A DNA stretch of 64,000 nt from Pelobates cultripes. Its lineage: Eukaryota > Chordata > Amphibia > Anura > Pelobatidae. The notes below the pieces were generated by a model. The model searched no databases and was not told the DNA's origin. It saw nothing but the letters and a program-made list of their open reading frames with translations. The stretch is from NCBI GenBank assembly GCA_933207985.1, contig OW240912.1, forward strand, positions 77,683,199 to 77,747,198, read 5' to 3'. Positions 1 to 14,400 of this stretch are shown piece after piece. Within the stretch, counting starts at the first letter, position 1. Each line of letters opens with the position of its first letter. The translations under genes and the position numbers were made by a program.

Positions 1-69
1 AAATTAGATAATTTCATTTTTATGTGTCTCAATATGTTAGCTATGTAATCCAGGTTTCAAATAAATGTT

Positions 70-81
70 TTTATTTTTATT
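70..81 (-). terminator. Candidate polyadenylation signals of DCLRE1B copy A
   Basis: Two AATAAA hexamers on the minus strand (75-70 and 81-76) lie about 140-150 nt past the stop of the last exon. This is a normal 3' UTR length. The region is AT-rich, so chance matches are possible. Confidence 0.45.
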
Positions 82-218
82 TTTTTACTAAAAACACCTT
101 GTAGTGAAGTCTTTATGGTGTGGTGTTATTTGGGAAATTTAACTTGTAATTGTTAGCAGATATACGTTTGAAAGGGTATATATATGTAACTATTTTTTAG
201 TTAACTATACTGTATATA

Positions 219-871
219 TTAGACTTGTTTCTTGTTTTTTTTCTTCATAGTTTTCCTAGGTAAACTGTATTTTTCTTTATAAAGTGTTAAGCTGCATTTC
301 TGATGTTCCACTACAAATGGTAAATTGTCTTCAAAAGTCTCAACACCTTTTGCAGCACGCTTGCGAATTAAATTTCTGAGTGGATATCTAATCAATCCTA
401 CTGCCATCTTATTGGGATTCTTCATGTAGGCTTTTACAGTTTCAGGAATTGTTACTTCATGCTTCTTTGTAGCACTCAAGTAACTTTTGAAATAAGTTTC
501 ACATTTTTCAGTTTTCACCAGAGGAACAATTGAACAAGGTTTGAGTCTTGATACAAATTCGGTAAGTTCTTCGAAGGAAGAATGATCAGAGTATGGAACA
601 ACATGGATGTCCTTATGGTTTGGATTGATTTTACGACTGGTGGGTATAATAGCAATAGTTGAATGGTCACGGTTCCAACGCACCATATTGCCATAAGTGA
701 TTTCTGACAGATAAACAGCGATGATTCTACCTGCTCCATTTTTAATTTCAAATACATTTTCTAGTTCAAGCATTTTAAGCCGTTCTAGACGTTGAGGGGT
801 TACAATCACCCAAGTTTTAAAGTACTTTGCCAAGTCAACCAAAAGGGACTCTTTTCCAATATGATAAAGAC
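219..871 (-). CDS. DCLRE1B: DCLRE1B copy A last coding exon, shortened C-terminus
   Basis: The acceptor TTCTTTCAG/GTCTTT restores a Gly codon, and the exon reads [18 protein letters not shown]. It continues through [28 protein letters not shown] and [11 protein letters not shown] to a stop at 219. Against copy B (52110-53164) about two thirds of residues agree by eye up to the KRAAKGVE block. After that the copies share nothing: copy A runs about 36 more residues and ends in a basic tail ([10 protein letters not shown]). The GVxFESPE motif shared by human Apollo and copy B is broken here. In the usually well-kept AGRIHxVD segment copy A has AGRIIAVY, losing a His and an Asp seen in copy B. 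Whether this affects activity is unknown. Confidence 0.88.
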
Positions 872-3800
872 CTGAAAGAAAAAATTGTGGATTTTAGGCG
901 AATCCAACAGTTACAGTTTGATATGAATGTTTAAAGTACATTTCAAACTAACCTTTATTTTTATATATTCCATGTAATTAATAAAGATGAAAAATAAGAT
1001 TATCTGTCATGCATGTAATATTTATATAGCAAGATCACTATTATTGACATAATGTTAAGCCAAAGAAACCATGTATTCCAACCAGGTATGATGTTCACTA
1101 AACTGAGTATTTTTTTAGTTGATTGTGTTTCAAATGAAAAAAAAGAACATCAAAGAAATATTCTTTTTTTAATTCTTTATTTTTCATTTTGAGTTATAAA
1201 CACTAAACATTTAACAAACATAAACTATAATAACAGACAACAACATGTATAAGTGAATTACTATATGCTACGTAAACTAGTAGTATCTAAAATCCCAAAA
1301 TCTTTACATATTAATTACACGTTTTTCAAAATACATAGTCTAGACCAGTGGTAGTCAACCTTTTTCTTCCTACCGCCCACTAATGCATCTTTCTTGATGG
1401 AAAAATTTCCTTACCACCCACCAGTTTTTGTGCAAGTGCAGAATATTTTTTAGAAAGGAGGGTGTATTAAAAAAAAAAAATGTATGTATATTTATCTTTC
1501 TACTTTATGCATGTTTATAATGTTTTTAACTTTATAAAGTTTAATGAGAAAACAATAAAGTAAATTGAAATTACCGTTACTAGTGATTAATGAGATCCTT
1601 GAGGTTGATGCTGCGAGACTAAATATTTGATATCTGGTTCGATTTTCGTAAGGAACAAATGAAGGTCTCCTCTTTCGGTGATATTCAGACGATTTCTCTG
1701 TTTGCTCATAATATGATTTCTCATCTGTGCATCAGCTCGCCTCCTCTCCCTCCTCAATTCCCCTCCCCACCTTTTTTTTTTCCTTTTTTCTATTTTTTAA
1801 CCTTCCTTATAGCAATGCCCAGTAGGAAGGCTGAGCTAGGTAGCCCACTTACTATTCCTTACTGTGGCAAAAGAGACCTCACCACTGGTTTTTGGAGGGG
1901 GCTGCTTGCCCGCCTCCTGCCTGCTGACTATGGCCCCTGGGAGATGGTGCCCTTTATTGGACCGTGCTAGCCCTTTAAGAACCGTCTGAGGACATATTGT
2001 GACTTTTGGGAACAATGCCCCTTTAAGACTATGTCCCCAGACCTTTAAAATACTTTGCTTATGACTTTTTCCCACTTGGTTCAGTAAATGGGGCTTACTG
2101 AACCAAGTACTGTACAGGCGGATCACCCAGAACTGGAAGTGAGCAGGCAATTTAGCTCCCAGGCTGGGAGCCTGCTGTAGGTAAATTACCGCCCGCTGGG
2201 GGGCCGCCGTTCATGCAAACGTACACGTGATGGCGGCCATCTTTTTTCAACTGAACACGGTCAGCGGTGTGTGTAGCCAAATTCATGGAACTGAAATCGG
2301 CTACACAGTTCCACGAACACCGCTGACCCTTACCTTCTCCTACACTGATTTTTCAGCCGCAGAGACTAAGTCCCGTTCGGCATGTGAAATTTTTTCAGTC
2401 ATTTTTCCAGTGTGAAATTGACTGACCGCACAGCCAAAATCTATGGAACTGTTTTGGGCATGAAAATGTGCTTGCGGTTTGTCATAAAGGGCTTCCGACT
2501 AACTTTTTAACCCCTGGAAGGAATCACCTGAATTTTGGATATGTTTATATTTGAAGTGTGATATGTCGTTTTTATGAATATTGAATGTATAGTTTTAAAG
2601 TTATAGTACATGTGTAAAAACTGTATTTCTCTGCCTGTGATAATTACATTAACCCATTGTGTTCAGTAATTATATCACAGGCAGAGGGGAGGATTCTCTA
2701 TTTCATACTCAATTGTTTCCACCATAATACAATTCTCACATTTTTTTCATTAACTACATTATTTTGTAAATATTGCCACTGTTAATATGTAAAAACCATT
2801 TAGCTACATGAGCAAACATTTTATTCTGCCTACGTCTGGTACTCATAGACAACATTTTTTTCACTTCTTGAGGTTATACCAAATGCTACTTGTGCTCTCT
2901 TATAGTTCCAGATAAAGCTATTAAAAGGTTTTTGAAATTCTGCCAAGATATTTTTAGGTACGATCAGGGGAATTGACCAAAATAGTGAGTTTATGGAGAA
3001 AATAATATTTCATAGCATTAACTCCAGAAAGAAAAATATTTATTTTCATTCATTATTTTATTTTTAAATTTACCATTGTTTTGTAGTTAGTTTCAATTAT
3101 CATTGCTTTTTAATTAAATTTTTATACCTAGATATTCCAGTGTGTTTTCTGTCCATTGAAATGTTTATAGTTAAAGCAGAGGATATGAGAACTCTGAGAA
3201 CGGTAGAGAACGGTAGATTCCCGCTTTAAAATAGTTTTGGCTCACTTGTGCCAATACAGAGAGAACATTTCTGAAGCATATCAGAATCATAGGGACAGTC
3301 CAGAACCTAAATGCCAGCAAATGCTTGGCTTTTCTCAATATTCAATTTATAGAAATCTACTTCAGAAAATCGCTGGATTTCTGTCATTAATGCTTTCAAA
3401 GATAATTCTGGTTTCTCTAAAGTAAGTAGTATGTCGTTGGTAGACAACGATATTTGAAGACATCTATCGCCCATCCTGAAGCCTTTTATTTTTAAGTTCT
3501 CTCTAATTTTTTGTTCCAAAGTGAAGACATACAACATTGAGGCCAGGGAGCACCCATGTCTTGTGCCATTAAAAACCCAGAACCAGTAAGATATATTTTC
3601 CCAAACCAAGTATGCATTCTGATAGATACTTTTAAAGAACCCAGATCATGTCCAAAAATTGGTTTCTCAGACGAAAAGTCTCTTCTAAATACATCCAGCC
3701 GACCCTATGAAAGGCTTTTTCGGCATCTAACGACAGGGCCAGCAAGATCCACTCTGTTTATATGCAAAAAAAATTATGTCTAAAATGTTTCTTATATTGT

Positions 3801-5378
3801 CTTCTGCTGTTCTCCCTGGAACAAATCCTGATTGGTCACTATTTACCGGGTAATGAACAACTTTTTAAATCTATTTGCCCAAACAGTTGAATAGATCTTT
3901 GTGTGAACATATATAAAAGAAAGAGGTCTAAAAGTTTTATCCTTACCAGGCTTCAGGTAAATGTTTGTTTTTTTTTTATATATATTTCTTTATTGAAAAT
4001 GTCATCAAGATTACATATCTCACAGATACCATAACAACATATATATACAAAACATATCCAATAACAATAATTACTGATCTAAATACATATATCAACAGGA
4101 CAGGTATAAAAAAAATAACAATCACACAATGCAAAACCCCAAACAATCTTTCACACCTTCAGAGTGGGAGAAAATTAGTCGTAAATAATTTTAACAGATA
4201 AATCTACCATCTTATGTCCAAAAGACTTATAACCGAAACCATTTCCCACTACTCCCTTCCTTCTCTGTCACTTTATCACTTAAGGACAAGATCCAATCCA
4301 ACTTATTCTTATAGGGAACAAAATTTTTTTAAAAATATTGTGAATAATGAAGAATCCAACTATAAGCAATATAAGGTCAGCCATATTAATAAGATTTTGT
4401 CCAACCACATCTTATATATCCCTTTCTTATAAATTGCATTAGACACATTATTAATCAGGTTGGTTTCCATAGTCAGTTGATATTTAATTTGTTTAATCAA
4501 GTGAATCTTTTGAAAAGGAATGGATGATTTCCAGCTACTAGCAATTATAATTTTAACGGCCACTAAACAGTGCGTCGCTATACAACTTAATTTCAGTGAT
4601 TTTGAATGCAAGTTTATATGCAAAAGGGTGGTGGCAGGGTCTTCTAATTTATTATTGGATAGTGTAAAAAAAATATTGAAAGCCCATGCCCACAGCGGCC
4701 TCACTACAGGGCAGGTCCACCAAATATGCATATAGGTTCCCACCCGGAAACCACTTCTCCAGCATGAGTCACCTAAATGCGGAAACATTTTGGCTATTTT
4801 AGACGGAGTATAGTACCAATTATATACCAGCTTAAAGTGACATTCAACCAAATTTAAGCTATGTATATTTTTGGTAATATGGGCAAGTGAGGTGCACCAA
4901 TCTTTATCTGAAATTGCCATGGCTAATTCTTTTTCCCAAAATCGAATTATTTTACTGGTGCCTTCATTTACCACGGCTTCAGGTAAATGTTGACGAATGT
5001 TTATCGTCAACATTTTTTTAATATCTCCAATTTCATTAAATACATCTAGCAAATAATGCACTAAATCTTTATAAAAGATTTATATTTTATAAATGTAATT
5101 AGAAAATCCATCAGGACCCAGCACTTTATTTTTTAATTTTTGGACAACTTGAATAATTTCTGTGTCAATGGTGCGTTTAAGATATTAAAATCTTCTTCGG
5201 AAAGTTTAGGTAAATTAAACTTCTTTAGATATTCCTTAATTCTAGATTTAAATTCAGGTGGGCTAAGCTTCATTTAGTTTCCATTCATATTTAATTTATT
5301 CATATTAATAGTAAAACGGAATGGAATAAAATATATAATCCTTTGTTTCTGGATTTAAAGGTCTCCAAATATCCTGGG

Positions 5379-5430
<52 letters not shown>

Positions 5431-8400
5431 TTATTTTACATTCTTTATTTATGATATGAAGTGATAAACAAACAGGCTTGAAGTGACATGTCCACAAGAT
5501 GTAATAATACATGAGAATAGACAGATGTCTAATAGGGCATTGGTACGAAGTCTGCATTTTTTTTTTTTTTAAGGCTAGGAATTAAACTGGAATGCTCAGT
5601 GCGAATTGTAACTAGAGGGGTCATGATAACACAAAGCATGACATATGCACTGGCATTAATGATTAAACAACAATAAAAAAATTGTAAAAGCCAGGCACAC
5701 TCAATACCAAAGGAGAAGTATATTCTGATCAGGCTATGAAGTTAATTCAATACATTGGGCAGAATTAAAAATTGTAAGTACAAAAGGCAATATAAACATG
5801 AATAGTACAGGCTGGGTGTTGAGTGATAATGGAATTAAGCATGCTGTGCTAACTGGAGACTGCCTATGAGTGGGATCAGGCTGGTTAGAGACTGCCCAAG
5901 GATTTGGGCAGGTTAAATTACACATAATACAGTGGATTTAATTCCACTGGGCACTGATTTCTATGAAAAACATAAGAAGAGACAAGGACATTAATCCCTG
6001 TGTTAGAGACATAATAGTGACTTGAATGAAAGAGGATCTCTTCTCTGCAATGCATCTGTGGTTCATCCGACGCCGACAGGCCACACTCGAGAGAGCATCT
6101 CCTCGCCAGGACGGTGGTTCCGTCCCTTCCTCACTGGACCGTGCCGGTTCTGCTGAGTGCCAAGCTGCATGGAATGGATTAGATCGCCTTGCTATTTGGC
6201 TGCGTAACTGCCAAATGGCAGTATTCTACTTCTTTCTATATTTTCTCTTTATAAGTATAATTATGAAAGCAGACAATGATATCCCTTGGAGAATGGTCTG
6301 GGGCATGTACAGGTTTGAAAATCCTGTGAGCTTTAACCAGTAAAACTGCTTTCTCTGCGATTTCATCTGAAACTTCTTTAAAGAATTCATATAAATAATA
6401 CTTTATTTCATCATTTTTAGACCCCTCTTTTAGACCTTCTGAGTTCCCTCTAATTCTTAGGTTACATTTTCTTGAGCGGTCTTCCAATTCTACCATTTTG
6501 TTATAAAGCTCAAAAAAAAACACTTTAGGATTTCATATGCATCTTGTTACTTGGAGATATCAAATTTGAAAGTTTCCAATTTTCTGAATTTTCTTGGGCC
6601 TTTTGATTTAGAATCTTTAATTTATTTATGGAAACTGTCATTTTAAAAAAAAATCTATTTATGATCTTCAAGTAGTTTACTGAAAAATTCTTTAGTGATT
6701 GAACCTTGTTCTGTGTGAATATTTGGTGGGAGTAATTCTGAACATTCTTTACATTGTTGTATGGTCTCTTTATCCCCTTTTAAATCTTTCTTGATCTTTT
6801 TGATTTGTATATTATTACAATTGAACCAGTATTGCCACATCAGCCTTAACAAGCTTAACAACATCATACATTATGAAATAGTAGCATGGCAAGTGAAGGA
6901 AATGCATATTTTTAAATTATGACTTGAGAAAACGGTTGAGTATTAACATGTGCAGTATTTTTGTGAGAAAAACAATCACATTGTAAACTTATAAGGGAGT
7001 GTGGGCTATGTCACAGGTGCTTGAGAAGGAAAACTGTCTCATGCCAACCAAAATAGTGAAACCCTCTGTGACCCTGAATAATGAATGCTAAATGTGATTG
7101 AAATTAAAATAAGAACGAAATAAAAACAAATGAAGCGTGTCAGTTCAAAGAGAGATACATGGGCTAGATCCTATTAATTGCATTGAGCTGGTTTGTAAGG
7201 ATACAAGTAGAGTATGTGAACATCCGAGGATACCCACAGCAGGTGATTGACTAGCAATGCCCCGGGAATAGATCAAAGGTATGTTATGAACAGGAACATA
7301 TATTGTAAATCATGCCGAACTAGTGCAAACAATGTGAAGGCAGAGTATAATGGAGACCCGAATATAATAGGGAGAAGCTCTGTTTGAATTCCAGTCAGCC
7401 AATGCCCTGTAGGGGCCTCGTATAGTCCTGCTGTGATCTCGCTGTCAGCAATTGTTGCAGACCGGTCAGGTCATCCAGGAGGTGCAGCAGGCCAGGATCA
7501 GGTGAGGAGGCAGCGGTGCACCAGCTGCCCAGACAGGGCAAGAGGCTGGCAAGCAGTTCTCTCCAAATCCCAGTGACGAAGGTGCTTTCGTAATTTCCCT
7601 TTAGAGTGATGTTTTGCTTTCATGCATGATAAAGGCTCTAGTAAGGAGCCAAAACGTTGCTTTAAGCCTTATTGAAGGCTCGAGGGCTGATGCATGTTGG
7701 CTGATTTTAAGCCGCCTTAGCTAAACTTGAGTATCTCCATCTTCCCCTCCACGTGTGGGCTCACCCCAGAGTCGGAGCAGAGACCCTATATCGGATCGTG
7801 TCCAGCAGATACCGGTGTCGGGATTCTGTTTGTTCCTGCTGAGTAGGCAGATGGTTGACCGGCTTCTGCAATCACTCTGGAAAGATTTCATCTTGCTGGT
7901 AAGGTAAATTGGTGACCTCTCAAGAGCGTAACCCCTACATAACCCCTTAATATAGAGAAAATATAGTTCAGGGAAATTAATATTTATATAAAAAAACTCT
8001 CAACTTCCATCAGACTTCTCCCTCCCTACTACACAACTCTGCGAACGTAACTCCACAAACATAAGTCTTCTTGCAAGCTCTTACTATTTTCTGAGGATTC
8101 CTGCACTTGGGACTCCATAATGCCGTCGGTCAGCTCTCAGACCCACCTTGCTACTCTCCATTCAGGAGCACCTACAGACATCAGTAGAATTCAATTCAGG
8201 AAGGGGCACACAAACATCAAGGAATACAACCACCTAAGGCTGGTTTAGGCCAAGCTGGCAAGACCCAAAGGCAAAGCTTAAATATTACAAAATTTCCTGA
8301 GCACTCAGAGTTTATCATCAGCAGGTCCCCCAGGTGTCATCTGGGTTCTGAATCTGAGTTTCAGGAAGAGTGGAGTGCCGCCAGGCAGGGGCGCTGCTGA

Positions 8401-11400
8401 TTGGCTAGAGATGTCAGCGATATGCCTGGGAGAGCTGGAGATCGGTGCTGGAGGCTATCTCTGGGATTAAGTTGTTTGGGAACAGTTTAACCTATTAAGG
8501 TAAGAGTGTGCCGGGGGCATTTTGGCAACATAACAGCTTTCTTAAGATGAAGTTGTTATGGTGTTATGAAGTGTCCCTTGAAACGAATTGCCTGGCACCC
8601 CGACTGGGTACCTTCGTTGACGGATGCTCCTAGTGCTTCCCGAGGGCTCCAAGCACTCCACTAGACACCATAACCACCGCAGACCCCACAAACCGCCGCA
8701 GCTCGGTTGGGGTCTTGCTGTTTTCCACCCACTCTGGACCCAAGACCAGGATCCAGCTTCCCGTAGCTGTACCTCTCTTACAAGAGCTTAGTGATTATAC
8801 TCTGGGGAGTATAGTGATTATAGCAATCCCCAGAGAGTAGGTAGTTCTCCAATACCCCCCAAACATGAGCCAAGACTTCATGAAGTCTGTTTAATGCAAG
8901 CCAGCACTTCCAATTTATGCAATTCCTCAGGCCAGAGGCACACTCCATGGACCTGATGGAACACCGCATTCCCAACTGTACAGACCAATAAGAACAAACA
9001 TACAGTCTGTGACACTCCCATGTACAGCAAACAATCCCTCCCCTCTGCCTGGGATATAATTAAAGTAGCTAATATAATAACCTAATTATCCACAGGCAGA
9101 AAAACACACATTTTCTCCAAAGTGCAGAAGACCCCAAAACACAACATATCCTTATAAAGCATACTTAAAAATCACCCAGATCGGTCCAGGGGTTCAAAAG
9201 TTCCTTGGAAGTCTTGTTTGACCGACCACACACATATTTTCATGCCCAAAACAGTTCCAGAGAATTAGGCTGTGCGGCCGGTCTATTTCCAATAGTTCAA
9301 ATACCATTCGAATTATCGAAGGAACTGGTGAATGGCCCTAGTCTATGTGTGTCCCTGGTTCGTGGACTTCAATGTACTGAACGCCACTGCGTTCGTATGA
9401 AAAATAAACGAATGGCTGGAAGTCCCAGCGGTGTTCGTGTGAAATAGTGTACGAAAATAATTCCAAGCGTTTGATGACAAAACACTGCTGGCCGTTTGAC
9501 AGTTTAAGATAGCCGCTGCCACGTGTTCGTGCATACGAACGGCGACAACCCAGCCGTTCGTCAATTAAGCTGCGGTTAACCACAGATTTTGGGAGGTTAA
9601 CAGGCTGCACACTCCACTTGTGGATAGTCCGGCTGTTTATCTGTTTGTTCGGTAAACGAACACCATAAGCCTGCTGAACTGTAGAAGGGAAAAAGCACGA
9701 ACAAAGCCTTTCCACAGTCCTGAATCCAGGTCTAATACATGGGCCATAGTCACAGGGCAAGAGGCTGGCAAGCAGTTCTCTACAAATCCCAGTGACGAAG
9801 GTGCTTTCGTAATTTCCCTTTAGAGTGATGTTTTGCTTTCATGCATGATAAAGGCTCTAGTAAGGAGCCAAAACGTTGCTTTAAGCCTTATTGAAGACCT
9901 AACATTTTTCTTATATTTACAGACATCAGGCATTTTTAACTAAACGCAGGGCTTGGTAATTAGGCATGGTCACTCCACAATATCCAGGCTGTGGGAATCA
10001 ATACAGTGAAATACTGATACTAAAAAGATATGCTGAAGTTTTAACTGCAATTCGAAATCCTCATATAATTCTTACTACCAATGATGATGAAAAGTCATAT
10101 CCTACCCTCTCTCTCTATCAGAGTGTTGGGGTGGACAAACATAGAATGGGGGGCTGGACAGACAGAAACATGGGCAGACAGAGAATGGGTGCCTGGACAG
10201 ACATGAGAATGAGGGGGTTGACAGAAAGATTGGACACAACTGGGGGTAAATGGGGAAAGGAGGTACAAATTATGTTGTACCAGCCACAGGGGGTGGGCTT
10301 TGGAATCCATGAGCCTCCTTACATCATAACCACTACAATAAACTGGTGGCTATGGCTATGGTTCTTGAAGAAGAAATGGGGGAAGGGCTTCAAATCACAT
10401 ATCCACCCTGAGTGCAAAATACCTTAGGTATGCCTCTACACTTACCAATCACTATATCATGTTCTGGATGCTTTTCAATGATTTCTTTTATCTGATTGGT
10501 TGCTTCCTTACGAGAGGGGAGTTTCTGAGCAGGGTTACAGTTTGTATTGTCCAAATACAAAACATCAATGGTCTTTTTGTTCTGCAAGGGTGGGCAATTC
10601 AGCATAGATGGGCTGTAGCGGAAATCTCCTGTATAAGAGAAAAGGCGATTGATCACAGTGCACATAAAACATGGCACTAATTAAAGGATGCATATAACCA
10701 GTATGTATAATGCAACAGTATAGGAGAATAAAAAATGAGAGACTACATAAATGCTGGATGGTGGTATATAGAATAGACGATAAAAACAACGGACTTTGAT
10801 TTACAGGGAAAAGAGAAAATTGTGTCACTGTTCCAGGCTGCTGTCTTTAATCTGATTGAGTAGAATGAACTAGACCACTCTTAAGTGATACCTGAGTGTG
10901 AACGTTTACAAGAAAGGAAGAGTAATAATGGTTCATGGTGATAAAAGCACAAATCTCTTGCATCTTCATATTGCCCATCATATCCCCATCCAAACCATGG
11001 TGATATGCAGCATCCTCATAGGCATTTTTCTTCACGTACCTTGGATTTGGGCTCTTGGATTAAAGGCTAGCAAATTAAATCATTTTTGCTGAGGAGATGC
11101 ATGCCATAGAAAAAAATGGAAATTAGTATTTTTGGGAAGAAGAGGGAAAAAGACTATTTGTGAGATAATGTTGGCAATCTAACAGGAGAGAGCGAGAGGA
11201 GTGAAACGGGCATAAACCGAGAAAGACATTTATAAGTTATAATATATTGGGGAAGAGGAGGGGATGAATAACCAATAAAAAGAAGAAAGGGGAAATATAT
11301 TGTAAAAGCAAAAGGGTGAACAAGTGATTTGCTGAAAGAAAATGTGACTAATTATGATTGTAAAGATACATGAGAAACACAGTGTTAGATATATGGGGGA

Positions 11401-14400
11401 AATTGGTTGGTACTGGAAGAAACAAAATGCAAAGATAATATAAAATAATAAAAAAAGACGTACTGGCAGATGCCTTTCTGAAAGATAAAAAGTAATAATA
11501 CAAATTTGGAGCAAGACTGAAAAAATTACTTTAAATGTAAAGTGGAACATGGTTATACAAACATACATCCGAAAAGCCAGTGGCACTATTTGGCAACTAG
11601 GCTCTTCAGGAAACAAATATGTATGTTTTGACTATCAGTTCAATGTGTACATTCAACTTGGAAGAGTCAAACGAGGACAGAAATAAGGGCAGGCTTTTTC
11701 CTGTTCACATTCATTGGCAGAAGGTGGGGGCTATTTCTAAGATGGGGGTTGACATACCATTTTCCACCTACTAAAATTGTGGCAAGTTAACCCTCCCCAC
11801 CTGTGGCTTGGTGTCAATAATAATAGTGAGGTAGCTCAAACAATCTAATACCTACAAAAGGAATTTATACTTCACTTTAGACATCTTAGTTCTTCTTAAA
11901 TCTTCTTTTTTCATTTCCTAAAAAGGCTAAATAAAAGTCTCAGAAAGCAGAACCAGGTCACAAAAAATAAATAAAAAATATGTGAACATAATTCTATGTT
12001 AGCCCATGGTGCTTTATTAAAACTGCCAGTGGGCAAACAGTAAAAAATAAAAATAAATAAAAAAAGAATTATCAAGGAGGCTATTTATTGGGGATTATGT
12101 GTTTAACAAATGGAATTGAATTGTCTTAACTGGAGTTAAGCATCATACTAATTTCACCCCTAGCTGTTATTGCTTGTTTATATACTCAGATATATCTCAG
12201 CTGTCCTCTTTCAGATCACTGTGGTCAGAAACTTACCTTATGGTTATTTTCAGAAACTAGAGAACCTGTTCCCTCTTCTTGATTTCCTAGTCCTTTGTAA
12301 TTTTTATCTGTCTCAGAAATTCTACACCCTAAAAATAGTTTTGACTTTTTTTTAATTATTATTATTTTGTGTAAAGAGAGAAAATACATTTGGGTAACAG
12401 TAGTATAAGTACATGCTTTTATGATAGATTTTATTTTTTTGTGGAACCACATAATCCTCTTCTCTAAGACCTGCAGCCACATCTTAGAATCGCATACCTT
12501 ATGTTAGCAAATGACTTAATCCAGAGACAAAAGGTACATATTGCATCTTGAGGCAGTGTTTTAGCCCAGTGTCCAAGGAGCTTATTAATTACCTGTGTAT
12601 AGTATAGTGCCAAAGTAACCCTCAAACAGAAACATAACGGAGCCTGGGCAATGATTGGCATCTATTAATGTGACTGTAACCGTTTCTCTCCCAGTTTCAT
12701 CCAAACGCAGCATATGACACTGTCCAACCTCCAAGGGCTTGATCCATTTATTATCAACCTGAGAAATTACAAGAGATATATTTTTGCAAACTCTGATACA
12801 ACATGATATTTACATACACAAAATGCACAGTTCTATAATTGTATGTGGATAGGGGGACACTCATGCCAGCACACCCTGGTCCCACTGCTAATAGCATTGC
12901 CAGATACAAAATGACTAAAAGTAAAAGCACAGATGGTGATGGAAAAAAGTAACACTGGTGGACTTTCACAATTTAAATAAATATCTAAAGAATAGTGAAG
13001 ATATTTAGAGACCATGTGACTCATTTTGGATGCCAGGCGGGCCTTTAGGCCGCTTACTACTGCTCTCCAGGATAAGGGAATACCCTACAAATGGGGGTTC
13101 CCCTTCAGCCTGCATGCTCGGCAGGGCTTAACTTGGCACACGATCAAGTTCCCAGATGATGTACCCCGCTCCCTCAGAGTGCTCCATCTACCTCCCTTGA
13201 GGGTTCACAACTGGTTGCTGGGAGAACTGCTTGGGCCCAGGATGGACGAGACCCTGCAACCCTCTACTAACCGGCTAGGCCAGATGATGCCTCCGCTCCA
13301 CTGGGGCGGGCCGACAGGCGCTGAGGAATAACAGATTTTAGAAAGAAACACAGCACTGGTTAGGAATGGAACAAATCCATCCGCCAGGTTGTGATGGTTG
13401 AGAGATACAATGGGGCCTAACCCCTAGAAGTGCAAAGAGAGAATAGGACTAATGGGTTGCAGATTATAAACAATCTGCCTCCCAAAAATACCTTGTATCC
13501 TTATTTGAAAAAAGCTACTCTGCAATTATAAATATAAAAGTGGAGCGCAGAGAGTAAAAAACGAAAAACTCTTTATTAATCCCTCTTGGGGGAGAAACAC
13601 ACAGATACTAAACAAACAAGTAATACAATTAGGATCTAATTAGATAGAATTGACTAGTCCAAAAATAATAGTAATATGGTCAGAAGAAATGCTATAAGTA
13701 TGTGTGTGGCAAAATTGCCATAAATAGTAGCAAATTGACCAAAAAGGGGGGAGATACACTAAATGTAGCAAACTGAAGATCTCTAAATGCAAAAGTAAAT
13801 AAACTCTATAATTAGAACAAAGAGTATATCAGGTGCACAAAAAAATATATACTTTTGCATTTAGAGATCTTCAGTTTGCTACATTTAGTGTATCTCCCCC
13901 CTTTTTGGTCAATTTGCTACTATTTATGGCAATTTTGCCATGCTAATATATATTATTGTTTACACATGATCTATACACTGCCTGTACCACAGGGACACAC
14001 CAGGAGCCTAGCAGCTGGGTACCTAGACCAGCCCTAAATAGTACTACAAAGGGTTTGCGCCCAGCCTAGCCTGAACCACACCTAGCACGCACAGATCTTA
14101 CATGTAGTTAAACCTGCCACACACCCTAGACCACATTAGCTGATAGAGGGACTGGCTACCACATAAGGGGAATTGTCTATGGGGGGGTCTTAGTGCCGGA
14201 CGGCCTAAGACTAGGATGGGACACGTTGATCTCTACAGCTGCTTTGGGTTTGTGTACTCGCTAGATATATGGATGTACATGGTGGGGATAACTAAAAAAT
14301 TTTAACTGGGGGGCAGAGCATGACCACCATGCAGAGAAGTCGCATAAACCCAAGGCCCCATGGAATAAATCTGTAATTAAGCTGTATTGTTGCCCAACTA

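Noticed and set aside
10095..10427. Open frames over the GGACAGACA-type repeat in intron 3
   Set aside because: Short, repeat-driven composition and no homology.
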